Assembly: GCA_964522015.1 (NCBI GenBank)
Contig: CAZFST010000008.1
Location: 1 to 64,000, forward strand
Reading direction: 5' to 3'
From: QQWI01 sp964522015
Lineage (GTDB): Bacteria; Bacillota; Clostridia; Peptostreptococcales; Acidaminobacteraceae
Length of the DNA stretch: 64,000 nucleotides
Shown one piece after another: positions 42,264 through 51,700 of this stretch (position 1 is the stretch's first letter; each line of letters begins with the position of its first letter). Both the position numbers and the translations under genes were made by a program. The notes below the pieces were generated by a model that worked only from the letters and a program-made list of their open reading frames with translations, had not been told where the DNA came from and searched no databases.

Positions 42264-44960
42264 ATGTTAAAGCGGGCTTCCATTAGAAAAAAAATGATCA
42301 TCGCCGTCCTACTAAGCTGTGTCATTCCCTATATCATCGGCGGCATCTATATCAAAAACACCACCGAAAACTGGCTTTATCAAAGCTACATAAAACATGC
42401 CAGCATGATGCTTGAAAGCACAGGGAAAACAGTGGATGATACCCTTTTGGGATTGATGTCAAATCTTTCTCAGATGATGTCTCAAGATGCACGGATTTTA
42501 GAGGCCAAAGACAGTTTATCTAGCTATTTAGACTACAGAAGTGGTGAGCCTCTCCCTGTCAAATCCCCACAAGAAATAGCTCTTGCAGCCTACCTTAAAA
42601 CCATTAAAGACTCACAACCCATGCTAACCATGGTGTCATTTGGCACCGAATCCGGTGGGTATGTTGAAGTTCCTGATTTTCAACCTTCAAAGGCCTACGA
42701 CCCTAGGGTTCGCCCATGGTATCAAAATGCGCTATTGACCGATGCCCCCTATTTTTCTGAGCCCTATCAAACTAAAATCACTCAAGAATTGGTATTTGCG
42801 GTTTCAAAGTCCGTCAAAGTCAACCAGGAGAAGGTTGGGGTGGTAAGCCTCACCTTAAGACTAGAAGACCTCATGTCAGAAATCAACGCACAGTATAGCG
42901 GCAAAGATGGCTATATCAATATTTTGAGCCCCAACAACTTATTTCTAAATAGCCCCCATCATATGGAGTGGTTATTAACTGCGCCCGACGATCCAAGTCC
43001 GGCCTTAAAAAACGATTCAAAACACCAATTTACAGATCTGACTAAATACCACGAAAACTACTTTGAAGGGGAGATCGATGGGGAGCCCAGCATTCTCAGT
43101 GTGTATATCTCTCCCTACAGCGGATGGCAATTTGTTTCCGTTGTTAAGCGGGCTGATGTCCTCAGGCAGTCCACTGTTCTCACGGGGATATTTATGGTAG
43201 TTTATGCCGTCACCCTAATCATTATCGTACTTTTACTCTATCTGATTTCAACCTACATGACTCGCCCAATTTTGCGAATCGCCCAAGTGATTCACGAAAT
43301 GGCAGCCTTTAAATTTGACCAATACCAAAGCCATGATTTTGAAAACTATACCCACCTTGGGGATGAAATCGGCGAGATCACCAGGGCCATGCAGCGGATG
43401 CAATCCAATTACGTGGAGCTCAACCAAAATATTCAGCTGATGGATGATGAAATTAAAAATATCGATATCCAACTGCGCACGGACTATAAATTGCAATTTT
43501 CCGAGGGAAATCCCTTTGCCTTTATGATGGGGTCGGTCAATGGGCTTTTGGAACGGGTTCATCAATACGTGGAGCAAATCAAAGGCTTTAGCCAAGAAAT
43601 GAACGAAAAGAACGAGCTCTTGGTGGCCTCCGAAGAAGAGCTTACGGCTCAACTTGAAGAAATTGAATCTCAAAAAGAAGTCATCCGTTTTCTTGCCGAG
43701 CACGACCCCCTCACGGATTTACCAAACCGCAGAATTTTCCACGAGGTTCTCACAAAGCGCCTAAGCAGCGGTGGTTCGGGAACGGTGATTATGCTAGACC
43801 TAGATAACTTTAAGGGCATCAACGATACCCTCGGACACATCTTTGGGGATAAAGTCCTGATGTATATTGGCCAGAAGTTAAAAGAAACCGCTTCTGAGCA
43901 CACCTTTGTGTCCCGATTTGGGGGCGATGAATTCTTAATTGCCCTAGACAATCAAGATTCCACTTGCGACGTGTTTGGCTATATCCAGAGACTACAAGAC
44001 ACCTTCAGTCAAAGGTTTTCAATCGACGATCACGAGATAGCCATTGAATTCAGCATTGGTATCACCCGTTTTCCAGAGGACAGCACAGACATGAACCAGT
44101 TGATTATGAACGCTGACCTGGCACTTTATCACATTAAAAATTCTGGAAAAAATCATTATGCCCTCTTTAATCAGTCTATGTCAGACCACCTGATTGCAAA
44201 ACGGGTGATTAAGGACACCATCAGGGATGCCCTAGAAAATGAGGGGTTCAAGTTGGTATATCAACCACAAGTGGATCTCGCCACAGGGCGTATCACCTCT
44301 TATGAAGCCCTGCTGCGACTAAAAAATAATCAATTTGGACCAGGGGAGTTTATACCGGTTGCTGAAGAAGACAATATGATTATTATCATTGGAAGACGGG
44401 TGACAGAAATGGCCATTAAACAAATGGCTATTTGGAAAGAAAATGGCTTTGCCCCAAGAAACGTCTCCATCAATTACTCAGCCATACAAACCCACGACCA
44501 TGACTACAAGAGATTTTTATTTGAATGCCTTGCCAAGCACAAGATAGCGCCAAACCTTGTCACCATTGAAATCACCGAAAACTCCCTGCTAGAAAATGCA
44601 GAGTCCACCATGAACCTCCTCAATGATTTAAGAAGTCACGGCGTCAAAATTGCCATAGATGATTTTGGTACCGGCTATTCCTCTTTGAGTTACCTAACAG
44701 AGCTCCCCATTGATATTATCAAGCTGGACAAAACCCTAAGCACCCGATTTTTGGAGCTAGACAACATTGCTGTCATGGATAGCCTTATCGGCTTGGCCCA
44801 TAGCTTGAATCTCAAGGTTGTGGCAGAGGGAATTGAGCATCACGAACAGGTTCGAAGGTTAACTGTTGGCAAATGCGATGTGATTCAAGGGTATTATTTT
44901 AGTCGCCCCCTAGAAGTTGAAGATGTGGAGAGTCAGTACGATCGGATTTTTGAAATCTAA
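42264..44960 (+). CDS. Cache-domain GGDEF-EAL protein
   Basis: 898 residues. TM1 (about 10-30), an extracellular Cache domain (about 35-295, with RPWYQNALLTD), TM2 (about 305-330), a HAMP-like linker and coiled coil, GGDEF (about 485-640) and EAL (about 655-895). The GGDEF site SRFGGDEFLIAL is intact but has no RxxD site at the usual place. EAL residues are present: YEALLRLK, SINYSAIQ, TIEITENS, IDDFGTGYSS, IKLDKTL and AEGIEH. It could be bifunctional, with the ligand outside deciding the net effect. AAGGTGGG precedes the ATG. Confidence 0.93.
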   Translation: MLKRASIRKKMIIAVLLSCVIPYIIGGIYIKNTTENWLYQSYIKHASMMLESTGKTVDDTLLGLMSNLSQMMSQDARILEAKDSLSSYLDYRSGEPLPVKSPQEIALAAYLKTIKDSQPMLTMVSFGTESGGYVEVPDFQPSKAYDPRVRPWYQNALLTDAPYFSEPYQTKITQELVFAVSKSVKVNQEKVGVVSLTLRLEDLMSEINAQYSGKDGYINILSPNNLFLNSPHHMEWLLTAPDDPSPALKNDSKHQFTDLTKYHENYFEGEIDGEPSILSVYISPYSGWQFVSVVKRADVLRQSTVLTGIFMVVYAVTLIIIVLLLYLISTYMTRPILRIAQVIHEMAAFKFDQYQSHDFENYTHLGDEIGEITRAMQRMQSNYVELNQNIQLMDDEIKNIDIQLRTDYKLQFSEGNPFAFMMGSVNGLLERVHQYVEQIKGFSQEMNEKNELLVASEEELTAQLEEIESQKEVIRFLAEHDPLTDLPNRRIFHEVLTKRLSSGGSGTVIMLDLDNFKGINDTLGHIFGDKVLMYIGQKLKETASEHTFVSRFGGDEFLIALDNQDSTCDVFGYIQRLQDTFSQRFSIDDHEIAIEFSIGITRFPEDSTDMNQLIMNADLALYHIKNSGKNHYALFNQSMSDHLIAKRVIKDTIRDALENEGFKLVYQPQVDLATGRITSYEALLRLKNNQFGPGEFIPVAEEDNMIIIIGRRVTEMAIKQMAIWKENGFAPRNVSINYSAIQTHDHDYKRFLFECLAKHKIAPNLVTIEITENSLLENAESTMNLLNDLRSHGVKIAIDDFGTGYSSLSYLTELPIDIIKLDKTLSTRFLELDNIAVMDSLIGLAHSLNLKVVAEGIEHHEQVRRLTVGKCDVIQGYYFSRPLEVEDVESQYDRIFEI

Positions 44961-45070
44961 TAGTCCAATCGGGGTTTTAAAGTCTAATAGAATTGACATT
45001 GTTCAAAAAGAAAAGTAATATTAGAGTCAACTGCTGGAATTATCAAATACATTTTAACACAGGGGGTTTT

Positions 45071-45496
45071 ATGAAGAATAAATTTATAATTGCTTGTATT
45101 ACTTTGATTTTGTTGTTAGGTGCATCAACCCTATCATTTGCGGACGACTCCACAGAATCCCTTAAAGCACAGGCTAAGATTTTTAACGCTGCACTCGAGG
45201 TTGAATCTGTATTGACCATTGAAGAAGTCATTGCCCTCACTGAGGCAACGATTTATGAGATGATTGAAACCTCACAACTAGATGCCACAGAAGCCATAGA
45301 TACTTCTTCTGGAAAAAAACTAGAAGAAGAACTTGATACAATCATAGAAGAACTTTTAGATGTCACCTATCGTGTGGTCACCGAAGCAATTGATTATGCT
45401 GCTGATCAAAATGTTGAACTGGAGCGTTTCTGGATTCCAGTTACAATTGGCAATCGTGAAGTTTTAGTTGATCCAATACGAAGTGTTAAATTTTAA
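45071..45496 (+). CDS. Small secreted protein of unknown function
   Basis: Start moved to ATG 45071 (MKNKFIIACITL) because AGGGGG lies just upstream and a clean signal peptide then begins at residue 1, with likely cleavage after LSFA at residue 22. The mature protein is about 119 residues, acidic and helical (LTEATIYEMIETSQL, EELDTIIEELLDVTYRV), ending WIPVTIGNREVLVDPI. Family not recognised. It is followed after 2 bases by the cupin-HD-GYP gene, so the two are co-translated; it might be an outside partner for c-di-GMP-controlled surface functions. Confidence 0.75.
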   Translation: MKNKFIIACITLILLLGASTLSFADDSTESLKAQAKIFNAALEVESVLTIEEVIALTEATIYEMIETSQLDATEAIDTSSGKKLEEELDTIIEELLDVTYRVVTEAIDYAADQNVELERFWIPVTIGNREVLVDPIRSVKF

Positions 45497-45498
45497 AC

Positions 45499-46431
45499 AT
45501 GAGCACCTACGAATACCTCATCAATTATAAGCAACCTATAGAGAAAGTCGTTTACCCTCAAGGGGAATTTGCTCTTTTATCAAAATGTGGGCCTGTAGAG
45601 GTGATTGAACAACTATTTAAACCAGATAATATACTCACACTCTATGCCACAGAACATGTTGATGCCCACGAAATTTACTACATACTTGAAGGCTCGATGA
45701 GTGGTGTATTGAAAGGCGAAAGCGTCCATTTAAGTGTTGGTGATTCATTTCAAATCAATCAACTATCTGAAGACTTATTTTTTGAAACAAAAGAAGGTGT
45801 GCGTTTTCTGTGCATTACTACACACCCTACTTTTCATCATTTAAGCGACATGATTCATGAGCTCCTTGAAACAGTCAAAACAATCGAAGAAAAAGACCCA
45901 TACACAAAAGACCATAGCTTTCGCGTACAAAACTGGTCTTACAAAATTGCCAATCAATTGGGCATGCCATCCTCTAAACTTGAAGCCCTGTGTTTAGCGG
46001 CTCTACTTCACGACATTGGTAAGATTAATATCCCTGAACACATTCTTAATAAACCAGGTTCACTGACCGAAGATGAGTACAATATCGTTAAACAACATCC
46101 CAAATTTGGCAGTGACATGTTGTTGGGTACCATTATGGATCAGGGGGCAGTCTATGTTGCTCACCACCACGAGAGATTAGATGGTACTGGTTATCCGAAT
46201 GGCATCAAGGGCGATGCCATTTGTCTTGAAGCAAGGATTATTGCTGTGGCCGATGTCTTTGACGCCATGACCACTGATCGTAGCTATCGAAAAGGCTTAC
46301 CCGTTGAAATGGCACTCTTTGAACTTGAATCAAACATGGATATGGCTTACGATAGAGAAGTTGTTCTGGCATTAAAGGCAGTATTAGAAACAACTGAATA
46401 CACTTCAAAAGACAAAAGTGCCCCCAAATAA
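45499..46431 (+). CDS. Cupin - HD-GYP c-di-GMP phosphodiesterase
   Basis: 310 residues. The N-terminal part (about 20-110) is a cupin barrel with HEIYYILEGSMSG and HLSVGDSFQI. The C-terminal part (about 120-300) is an HD-GYP domain with DPYTKDHSFRV, ALLHDIGKINIPE, HPKFGSD, AHHHERLDGTGYPNG and AVADVFDAMTTDRSYRK, so all metal ligands and the GYP motif are intact. HD-GYP enzymes degrade c-di-GMP to pGpG/GMP. A cupin sensor on this output is unusual, and no membrane segment is present. It starts 2 bases after the secreted-protein gene. Confidence 0.92.
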   Translation: MSTYEYLINYKQPIEKVVYPQGEFALLSKCGPVEVIEQLFKPDNILTLYATEHVDAHEIYYILEGSMSGVLKGESVHLSVGDSFQINQLSEDLFFETKEGVRFLCITTHPTFHHLSDMIHELLETVKTIEEKDPYTKDHSFRVQNWSYKIANQLGMPSSKLEALCLAALLHDIGKINIPEHILNKPGSLTEDEYNIVKQHPKFGSDMLLGTIMDQGAVYVAHHHERLDGTGYPNGIKGDAICLEARIIAVADVFDAMTTDRSYRKGLPVEMALFELESNMDMAYDREVVLALKAVLETTEYTSKDKSAPK

Positions 46432-46448
46432 CTGGGAGCACTTTTTTT
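46415..46448 (+). terminator. Terminator of the cupin-HD-GYP operon
   Basis: AAAAGTGCCCCC and GGGAGCACTTTTTTT form a stem that includes the stop codon in its loop, with a T tract. Confidence 0.8.
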
Positions 46449-46515
46449 ATGCACTGAGCTTAGGCGGCAATACAACTATAAGAGACAATACTCCTAAGGT
46501 GGTAGACACATGAAT

Positions 46516-47034
46516 CTAGCGAAGCACCTGTAAGCAAATGGTTTCAAGGGGCAAACACTGGTCCATGCTGTGCTTACGCAAATAGGCGTAAGCCTGATTT
46601 TCAGACATACGCCCCTGTGCAATGAGTTTGGCCTTGGCCTTTTCTATCACTGCAGATTTACCTGGTGCTTGAACCTGTCTTTGGCTCTGTGCCCGGGCCT
46701 GTTTCATAATACGCCCATAACGAAGGGAATCCTGGACCAAAGCACACAGGGTGGATTGGTCCAGGGCAGTGGGTAACTGCAAGAGATGATAGGTTTGGCT
46801 CGTCATTTGGTTCTTTAATAACCATCCTGACAGCGTTGCATCTGGTTCTTTCCCATCCATTACCACCAAATCGGGGTTTGTCCGGGCTATTAAAACCCCT
46901 AGTTTACGTGGTTCTCGGCATTCGTAAATGCCATGACCCACCTGGCTTAACCAGGAGCAAATCTCCAGGCGAAGGGTGCTATTGGTCATCACAACTACTA
47001 TCTTTTGACGATTCCCCTGCATAGCACCCATCAC
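46516..47034 (-). CDS. ANTAR-domain RNA-binding antiterminator
   Basis: 172 residues. The first part (about 10-110) has the receiver-like fold (KIVVVMTNSTLRLEICSWL, PDLVVMDGKEPDA) but the phosphorylation pocket is incomplete. The C-terminal 55 residues are an ANTAR domain with AVIEKAKAKLIAQGRMSENQ, AYAYLRKHSMDQ and PLETICLQVLR. ANTAR proteins bind paired hexaloop hairpins in leaders of nitrogen genes and prevent termination. AAGGGGG lies before the ATG. It follows amt by about 80 bases on the same strand, and the amt leader contains a matching hairpin, so amt is the likely target. Confidence 0.88.
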   Translation of the reverse strand: MMGAMQGNRQKIVVVMTNSTLRLEICSWLSQVGHGIYECREPRKLGVLIARTNPDLVVMDGKEPDATLSGWLLKNQMTSQTYHLLQLPTALDQSTLCALVQDSLRYGRIMKQARAQSQRQVQAPGKSAVIEKAKAKLIAQGRMSENQAYAYLRKHSMDQCLPLETICLQVLR

Positions 47035-47116
47035 CCCCTTTAAAAGGTCACACCACTGAAGACCGAAGATAAAGAATAAAGAAATAAAAAATAAAGGATA
47101 ATAACTAAAACAGTGT

Positions 47117-48406
47117 TTAAGCCAGTAACTTAGTTTCTTTTACTTCAAAGTCTGCATAACCCACAATACCGTGTTCTTCTAAGTCCAAACCAATATGTTC
47201 TTCTTCTGAGTTAACGCGAATTCCGATGGTGGCATCAATCACTTTAAAAATCACATAACTGGTTGCCATGGTCCAAAGTAAGGTGGCACCAACCCCAATA
47301 GCTTGCACACCTAACAGCTTAAAGCTACCAGTATAGAGAAGTCCACCCTCTGTGGAAAAAATGCCAACCATCAGAGTGCCCAAAGCACCACAGCCACCGT
47401 GAACCGCAAAAGCACCCACAGGATCATCAATCAAAAGTACTTTATCCACAAATTCAGTCACATAAACCACAACACAGCCTGCGATTAAACCAATCACCAC
47501 CGCTGCAGGCATACTCACTGCATTGGTAACCGCTGTAATTCCCACTAAGCCTCCCAGGGTGCCATTGAGGGTAGCCCCCACATCTGGCTTTTTATAACGG
47601 ATCCATGTTAAAATCATGGCGCTGATAGAACCTGCTGCTGCCGATAGGTTAGTGGTCATAAAGATTTGTCCTACTAAGTCCGGGTTTGTCAGAGTCAACG
47701 TTGAACCAGGATTAAAACCGAACCAACCAAACCACAGGATAAAGACACCAAGTGCCCCTAAGGTAATGCTATGTCCAGGAATGTTTTGAGATTCAAGGGC
47801 ATTTTTACGGGGGCCAAACTTAGCAGTGGTGTTAATCACATATTTACCAACCCGGGGGCCCAGTAATTTAGCCCCGATCAAGGCCGCACCACCACCCACC
47901 AGGTGTACCACCGTGGATCCAGCAAAATCCCTAAAGCCCATATCGCTCAACCAGCCACCACCCCATACCCAGTGACCCACCACTGGATACACAAGAGCAC
48001 TCATCACTAGACTAAACACCAAGTAAGCGAGAAATTTAGTCCGTTCTGCCATAGCCCCAGAAACAATGGTGGCTGAAGTCGCACAAAAGACCGTTTGAAA
48101 AATCAAGAATACTGACTTTGGAATGGCTAAACCCAGGTGTTCGTAGCTTGCCGTGGTGAAAAAATCAACACTGCCAATAAAACCACCAAAATCAGTGCCA
48201 AACATGATGCCAAAGCCAATCAGCCAAAATGCTAAAGATCCTAAAGAAACGGACATTAAATTTTTCATGATTATATTACCAGCGTTTTTAGCACGGGTAA
48301 AACCCGTCTCAACCATTGCAAAACCTGCTTGCATAAAAAACACAAGACTTGATGCCACCAGCACCCACATGGTATCCATTGATTTGATTAAGTCTAACAA
48401 AGTCAT
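47117..48406 (-). CDS. amt: Ammonium transporter Amt
   Basis: 429 residues with about 11 membrane helices and no signal peptide. Family signatures are MQAGFAMVETGFTRAKNAGN, GFRDFAGSTVVHLVGGGAAL and FGWFGFNPGSTL, and the pore His pair is in HLVGGG and AVHGGCGALG. The trimer conducts ammonium or ammonia. No glnK follows, which is uncommon for bacterial amt. AGGAAGG precedes the ATG. The 220-base leader carries a terminator and an ANTAR-like hairpin, and the ANTAR gene is next downstream. Confidence 0.96.
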   Translation of the reverse strand: MTLLDLIKSMDTMWVLVASSLVFFMQAGFAMVETGFTRAKNAGNIIMKNLMSVSLGSLAFWLIGFGIMFGTDFGGFIGSVDFFTTASYEHLGLAIPKSVFLIFQTVFCATSATIVSGAMAERTKFLAYLVFSLVMSALVYPVVGHWVWGGGWLSDMGFRDFAGSTVVHLVGGGAALIGAKLLGPRVGKYVINTTAKFGPRKNALESQNIPGHSITLGALGVFILWFGWFGFNPGSTLTLTNPDLVGQIFMTTNLSAAAGSISAMILTWIRYKKPDVGATLNGTLGGLVGITAVTNAVSMPAAVVIGLIAGCVVVYVTEFVDKVLLIDDPVGAFAVHGGCGALGTLMVGIFSTEGGLLYTGSFKLLGVQAIGVGATLLWTMATSYVIFKVIDATIGIRVNSEEEHIGLDLEEHGIVGYADFEVKETKLLA

Positions 48407-48510
48407 ATTAAGCCTTCCTTTCTCAAGTTCAAGACAAACGATTTAGAAGTGAAAGTAAAAACATAAAAGAAAATATAAACATAAACATAAAAGCAAACAT
48501 AAACAAATGC

Positions 48511-48573
48511 AAATAAAAATAGCGTCGTCAAATGAAGAGAAATCAATCTCTTTTTTGAAGACGCCATTGCCTC
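48511..48573 (-). promoter_or_regulatory. ANTAR-responsive terminator in the amt leader
   Basis: On the minus strand GAGGC, the hexaloop AAUGGC and GUCUUC form a short hairpin (48573-48557) whose loop has A at position 1 and G at position 4, the ANTAR hallmark. It shares GGCGUC with the 5' arm of a larger hairpin (48564-48522: GCGTCTTCAAA against TTTGACGACGC with an inner stem) followed by TATTTTTATTT. The two are mutually exclusive, as in known ANTAR antitermination leaders. The first ANTAR hairpin was not clearly found; a poor candidate loop AUAGUU lies at about 48622-48627. Confidence 0.6.
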
Positions 48574-48633
48574 ACTAAAGTATTTAATTGGTCAATTGAA
48601 TAAATATTCTGTATACAGATTAACTATGAACTG

Positions 48634-48662
48634 ATTATAGACCGCAGATTTCTCTGGCGCAA
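48634..48662 (-). promoter_or_regulatory. amt promoter
   Basis: On the minus strand TTGCGC (48662-48657), a 17-bp spacer and a perfect TATAAT (48639-48634). Transcription would start about 220 bases before amt. Confidence 0.55.
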
Positions 48663-48707
48663 CCCCTTTTGTGAGGCAAGCGGTTTCCTTTTTTTAAACA
48701 GGAAGGC

Positions 48708-51700
48708 CTAAACAGAAACCTCTTGGACAGCCATATCAATGGCATCCAACACAGACTCCGCATTTCGCCACCAATGGAGAGACCACACCCGAAAAATTTT
48801 CCATCCCCTAGAAGCCAAAAACTGCTGACGGTAAATGTCGTTTTCCCTAGCACTTTTAGACCCTTGGTAAGTAGCCCCATCACATTCAATCCCCAAAAGA
48901 TGAACCCCACTGACAGGATCATCAATCACAAGATCAATCTTATAACCAGAAGCCCCCACCTGGGTTTTCACCAGATGTCCCCGCTGTCGGAGCCCTTTGC
49001 AAAGGGCCTCTTCAAAAGGACTATCAAAATAATCCTGATCCCCCACCGTCACCGATTGCCCATCTACAAAAGTATTCAAAATCCCTGCCACCCCCTGAGC
49101 ATCCCCGGCGCTGACATGCTTTGCGTACTGCAAATACGCCTTAAATAGCTGGGGTCCACGGTTCTTGGTAGTCGCCACTTTCAAATCTTCCGGTTCAAAG
49201 GACGTCACCAAATAAACCTGCTGCTTGGCCCGGCTAATAGCAACATTCAACCGATTTTCCCCACCATCCTGGCTCAAAGACCCAAACCGACTGGCCAGTT
49301 GCCCCTTGGCATCCGGGGCATATCCCGTACTAAAAATAATAATATCCCGCTCATCCCCCTGGACATTCTCAATGTTTTTCACAAACAAACTCATATCCTC
49401 GTCCCCCTCTTCCCGCTCTTGTTCCAGCAGGAGCAACTTGGCAAACTCTGGATCTTCAAGCATCCTAGCCTCAAGCAAATCTTCAATACAATCCTTTTGA
49501 GTGATATTAAAGGTGATGACGCCAATGGTTTGGTTATGAGTTCGCGTTCTAAGAAGGTTTTCAATCAAATCGGCCACTTGGGTCGCTTCCCTGACATTGG
49601 CGCGGTTTTCCCATAGGCCGCCCTCAACTAGGATGCGACAGATAGGGGGCTCCCCTAGATTCGGCTTAAGATTTGGAATGGTTCGGAGCTTACCACCGTA
49701 AAAGGCAAAGTTAGAGAAATTAATCAGCTCTTCAAAATGAGAGCGGTAGTGAAACATCAACGTGGTAGGCCTAAAAGTCACCTTAGCCAAATCCAATAGA
49801 CTCTGCTCCTCGAGGGCAGCCTGGACCATCAGTGACTCTGGCTGGGCTTCCCATGATGTGCGAAATGCAGGATTAGATGGAGACGCCTCCGTCAATAGAT
49901 CAAAGGCTTCATCATCGATATCGCTGATGACTCGGGACTTAAAGGCGCTGCTTGGGCCTAATTGCTTATCGTCCCCCGATACAATCACCCGCTTGGCTCT
50001 GTAAAGGGCTGGTATGGCATCTTCTACAAACATCTGCGAGGCTTCGTCAAAGATGATGACATCAAAGGTGCCGTTAGTCAGTGGCAATACATTTGATACG
50101 GTCTCAGGACCCATTAATACGCAAGGGTATAAGTCATTTAGCAGTACAGAAAACAGCTTATAAGCTTCTCTCACCGTTCGCACCTTGCGCTTCAGTGCGC
50201 TGATGCGCTTGAGTTCTCGGTAATTCTCTTTTTTGGCGGTGGCAATAAAACGCTCGTCCCATAAGAGCAGTATTCGTTCCCTTGTACCGGTGCGCTTATC
50301 AGACATCCGCTGGTGGACCTCTGCCACGGTATTAGGGTGCTGGGCGACTTGGTCGTAATAGTGGCGGAAAGTATCCCCTTGGCTGATTTGAAGGAGCTCA
50401 TTGGTACAGTACATGGTTTCTAGCTCTGAAGCTTGTGGGGTCTGCTCCCACTGACCAAGCCCCTCAAGCAGGGCCTTGTCCGGTTGCCTGATCCCTTGAT
50501 GGCGTCTAATGGCTTCCCTGTAGGCTTCAAGGGCACTACTGGCCGCCTCTAGACTTTCTTTTGACAGTGGATTTTCTGTTGACAGGGAACCTTCTTTAGA
50601 TTGAGAGGGTTCTTTGAATAGGGAGGGTGCCTGCTTTTGATAAAGGTGTTTCAGGCCTTCAAGAAAATCCGGTTGAAAGATGGCTTGAAGCCTATCAATT
50701 GCTGCTAAAAGCTGGTTTCTGCTTTGTATTGCCTCTTCCAGCCAAGTTGTGTGTGCCTGGGCATGACCTTCAAATCGCTTGGCGTTTTCTGCCTCGCCCT
50801 GCAGCAGCGCCTGATGTTGGAAAATCAATTTGATCAGGCGCTTGGCCCCCGTGGCCACCGGTGCTAGCAGCTGCCCGTAGGTTGATTTAAGCTGCTTTTG
50901 GAGGGTGGCCTCGGCGGCCTCGGGGGTTTCCCCCGACTGCAGGACCTTGACCAAAGAGGCACAAACCTCGCCACTGAGTGCCTCCCCTTTTGCACTTGCA
51001 CTTGCACTTGCATTTGCACTTGCATCTGCATTTGCATTTGCATTTGCATTTGCATTTGCATTTGCGCCTGCCTCTGTACCTCCCCTTGACCACTGTTGCC
51101 AGTCCTGCACCTTGGTATAATGCAAGAGCCCCTGATGGATGGGATCCAGTAGGGCCAATGCTTCTGTCACTTGGTAGGGGGAATAGCCACTTTGCATGTG
51201 TTTTAAGAGGGGATGCTGTGAAGTCAGAGTTTGAATCTGTTGGTAATTGGCGATCTGGCTTGCATATGGGCCCTGGGCCACCCGCTGGATGGGCTCCTTG
51301 GTTAGGCCTTGAAGTTCTGGCCGCTGATATAACTTGCGGTACTTGGCCAGTTGTGGGTCTTTGGGGTCGATTTTTGGCTTTGGCAGGGCTTGATATAAGA
51401 GGTTTTGACCGCTATAACCACTGGGACCCGGTTGATGCAGAAACTCGTAAAGGGCAGTTAGCTGAGCCAGTTGCCCATCTATTGCTTGGGCATTTTTTAA
51501 GAGTTTGGCTTCAAGGGCTGGAAGGCCCTCTGGTTTTACCAGTTCGTTGCGATTCTTATAATGAAATTCCACCCCATAGGTATTTTCCAGGGTTTCAAAA
51601 CAGGCTGTGTTTTTTTGGTAGAAACTTTGCTTTTCTAAATTTGCGTCGTGAAGCAGCAGGGCTTTGCTCTGCAAATTGCCCAAGCGATTGTAGATCACAT

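Larger units (their letters stand above)
48407..48707. other. Long amt leader and shared upstream region
   Basis: No gene is seen. On the minus strand it holds a promoter (48662-48634), an ANTAR-type hairpin (48573-48557), an intrinsic terminator (48564-48511) and a long A/T-rich stretch with repeated ACATAAA units (about 48470-48510) before the amt ribosome site. Confidence 0.7.

Noticed and set aside
50989..51066. Tandem repeat considered as a CRISPR array
   Set aside because: Units are 6 bases with no spacers and the tract is in frame within a coding region.
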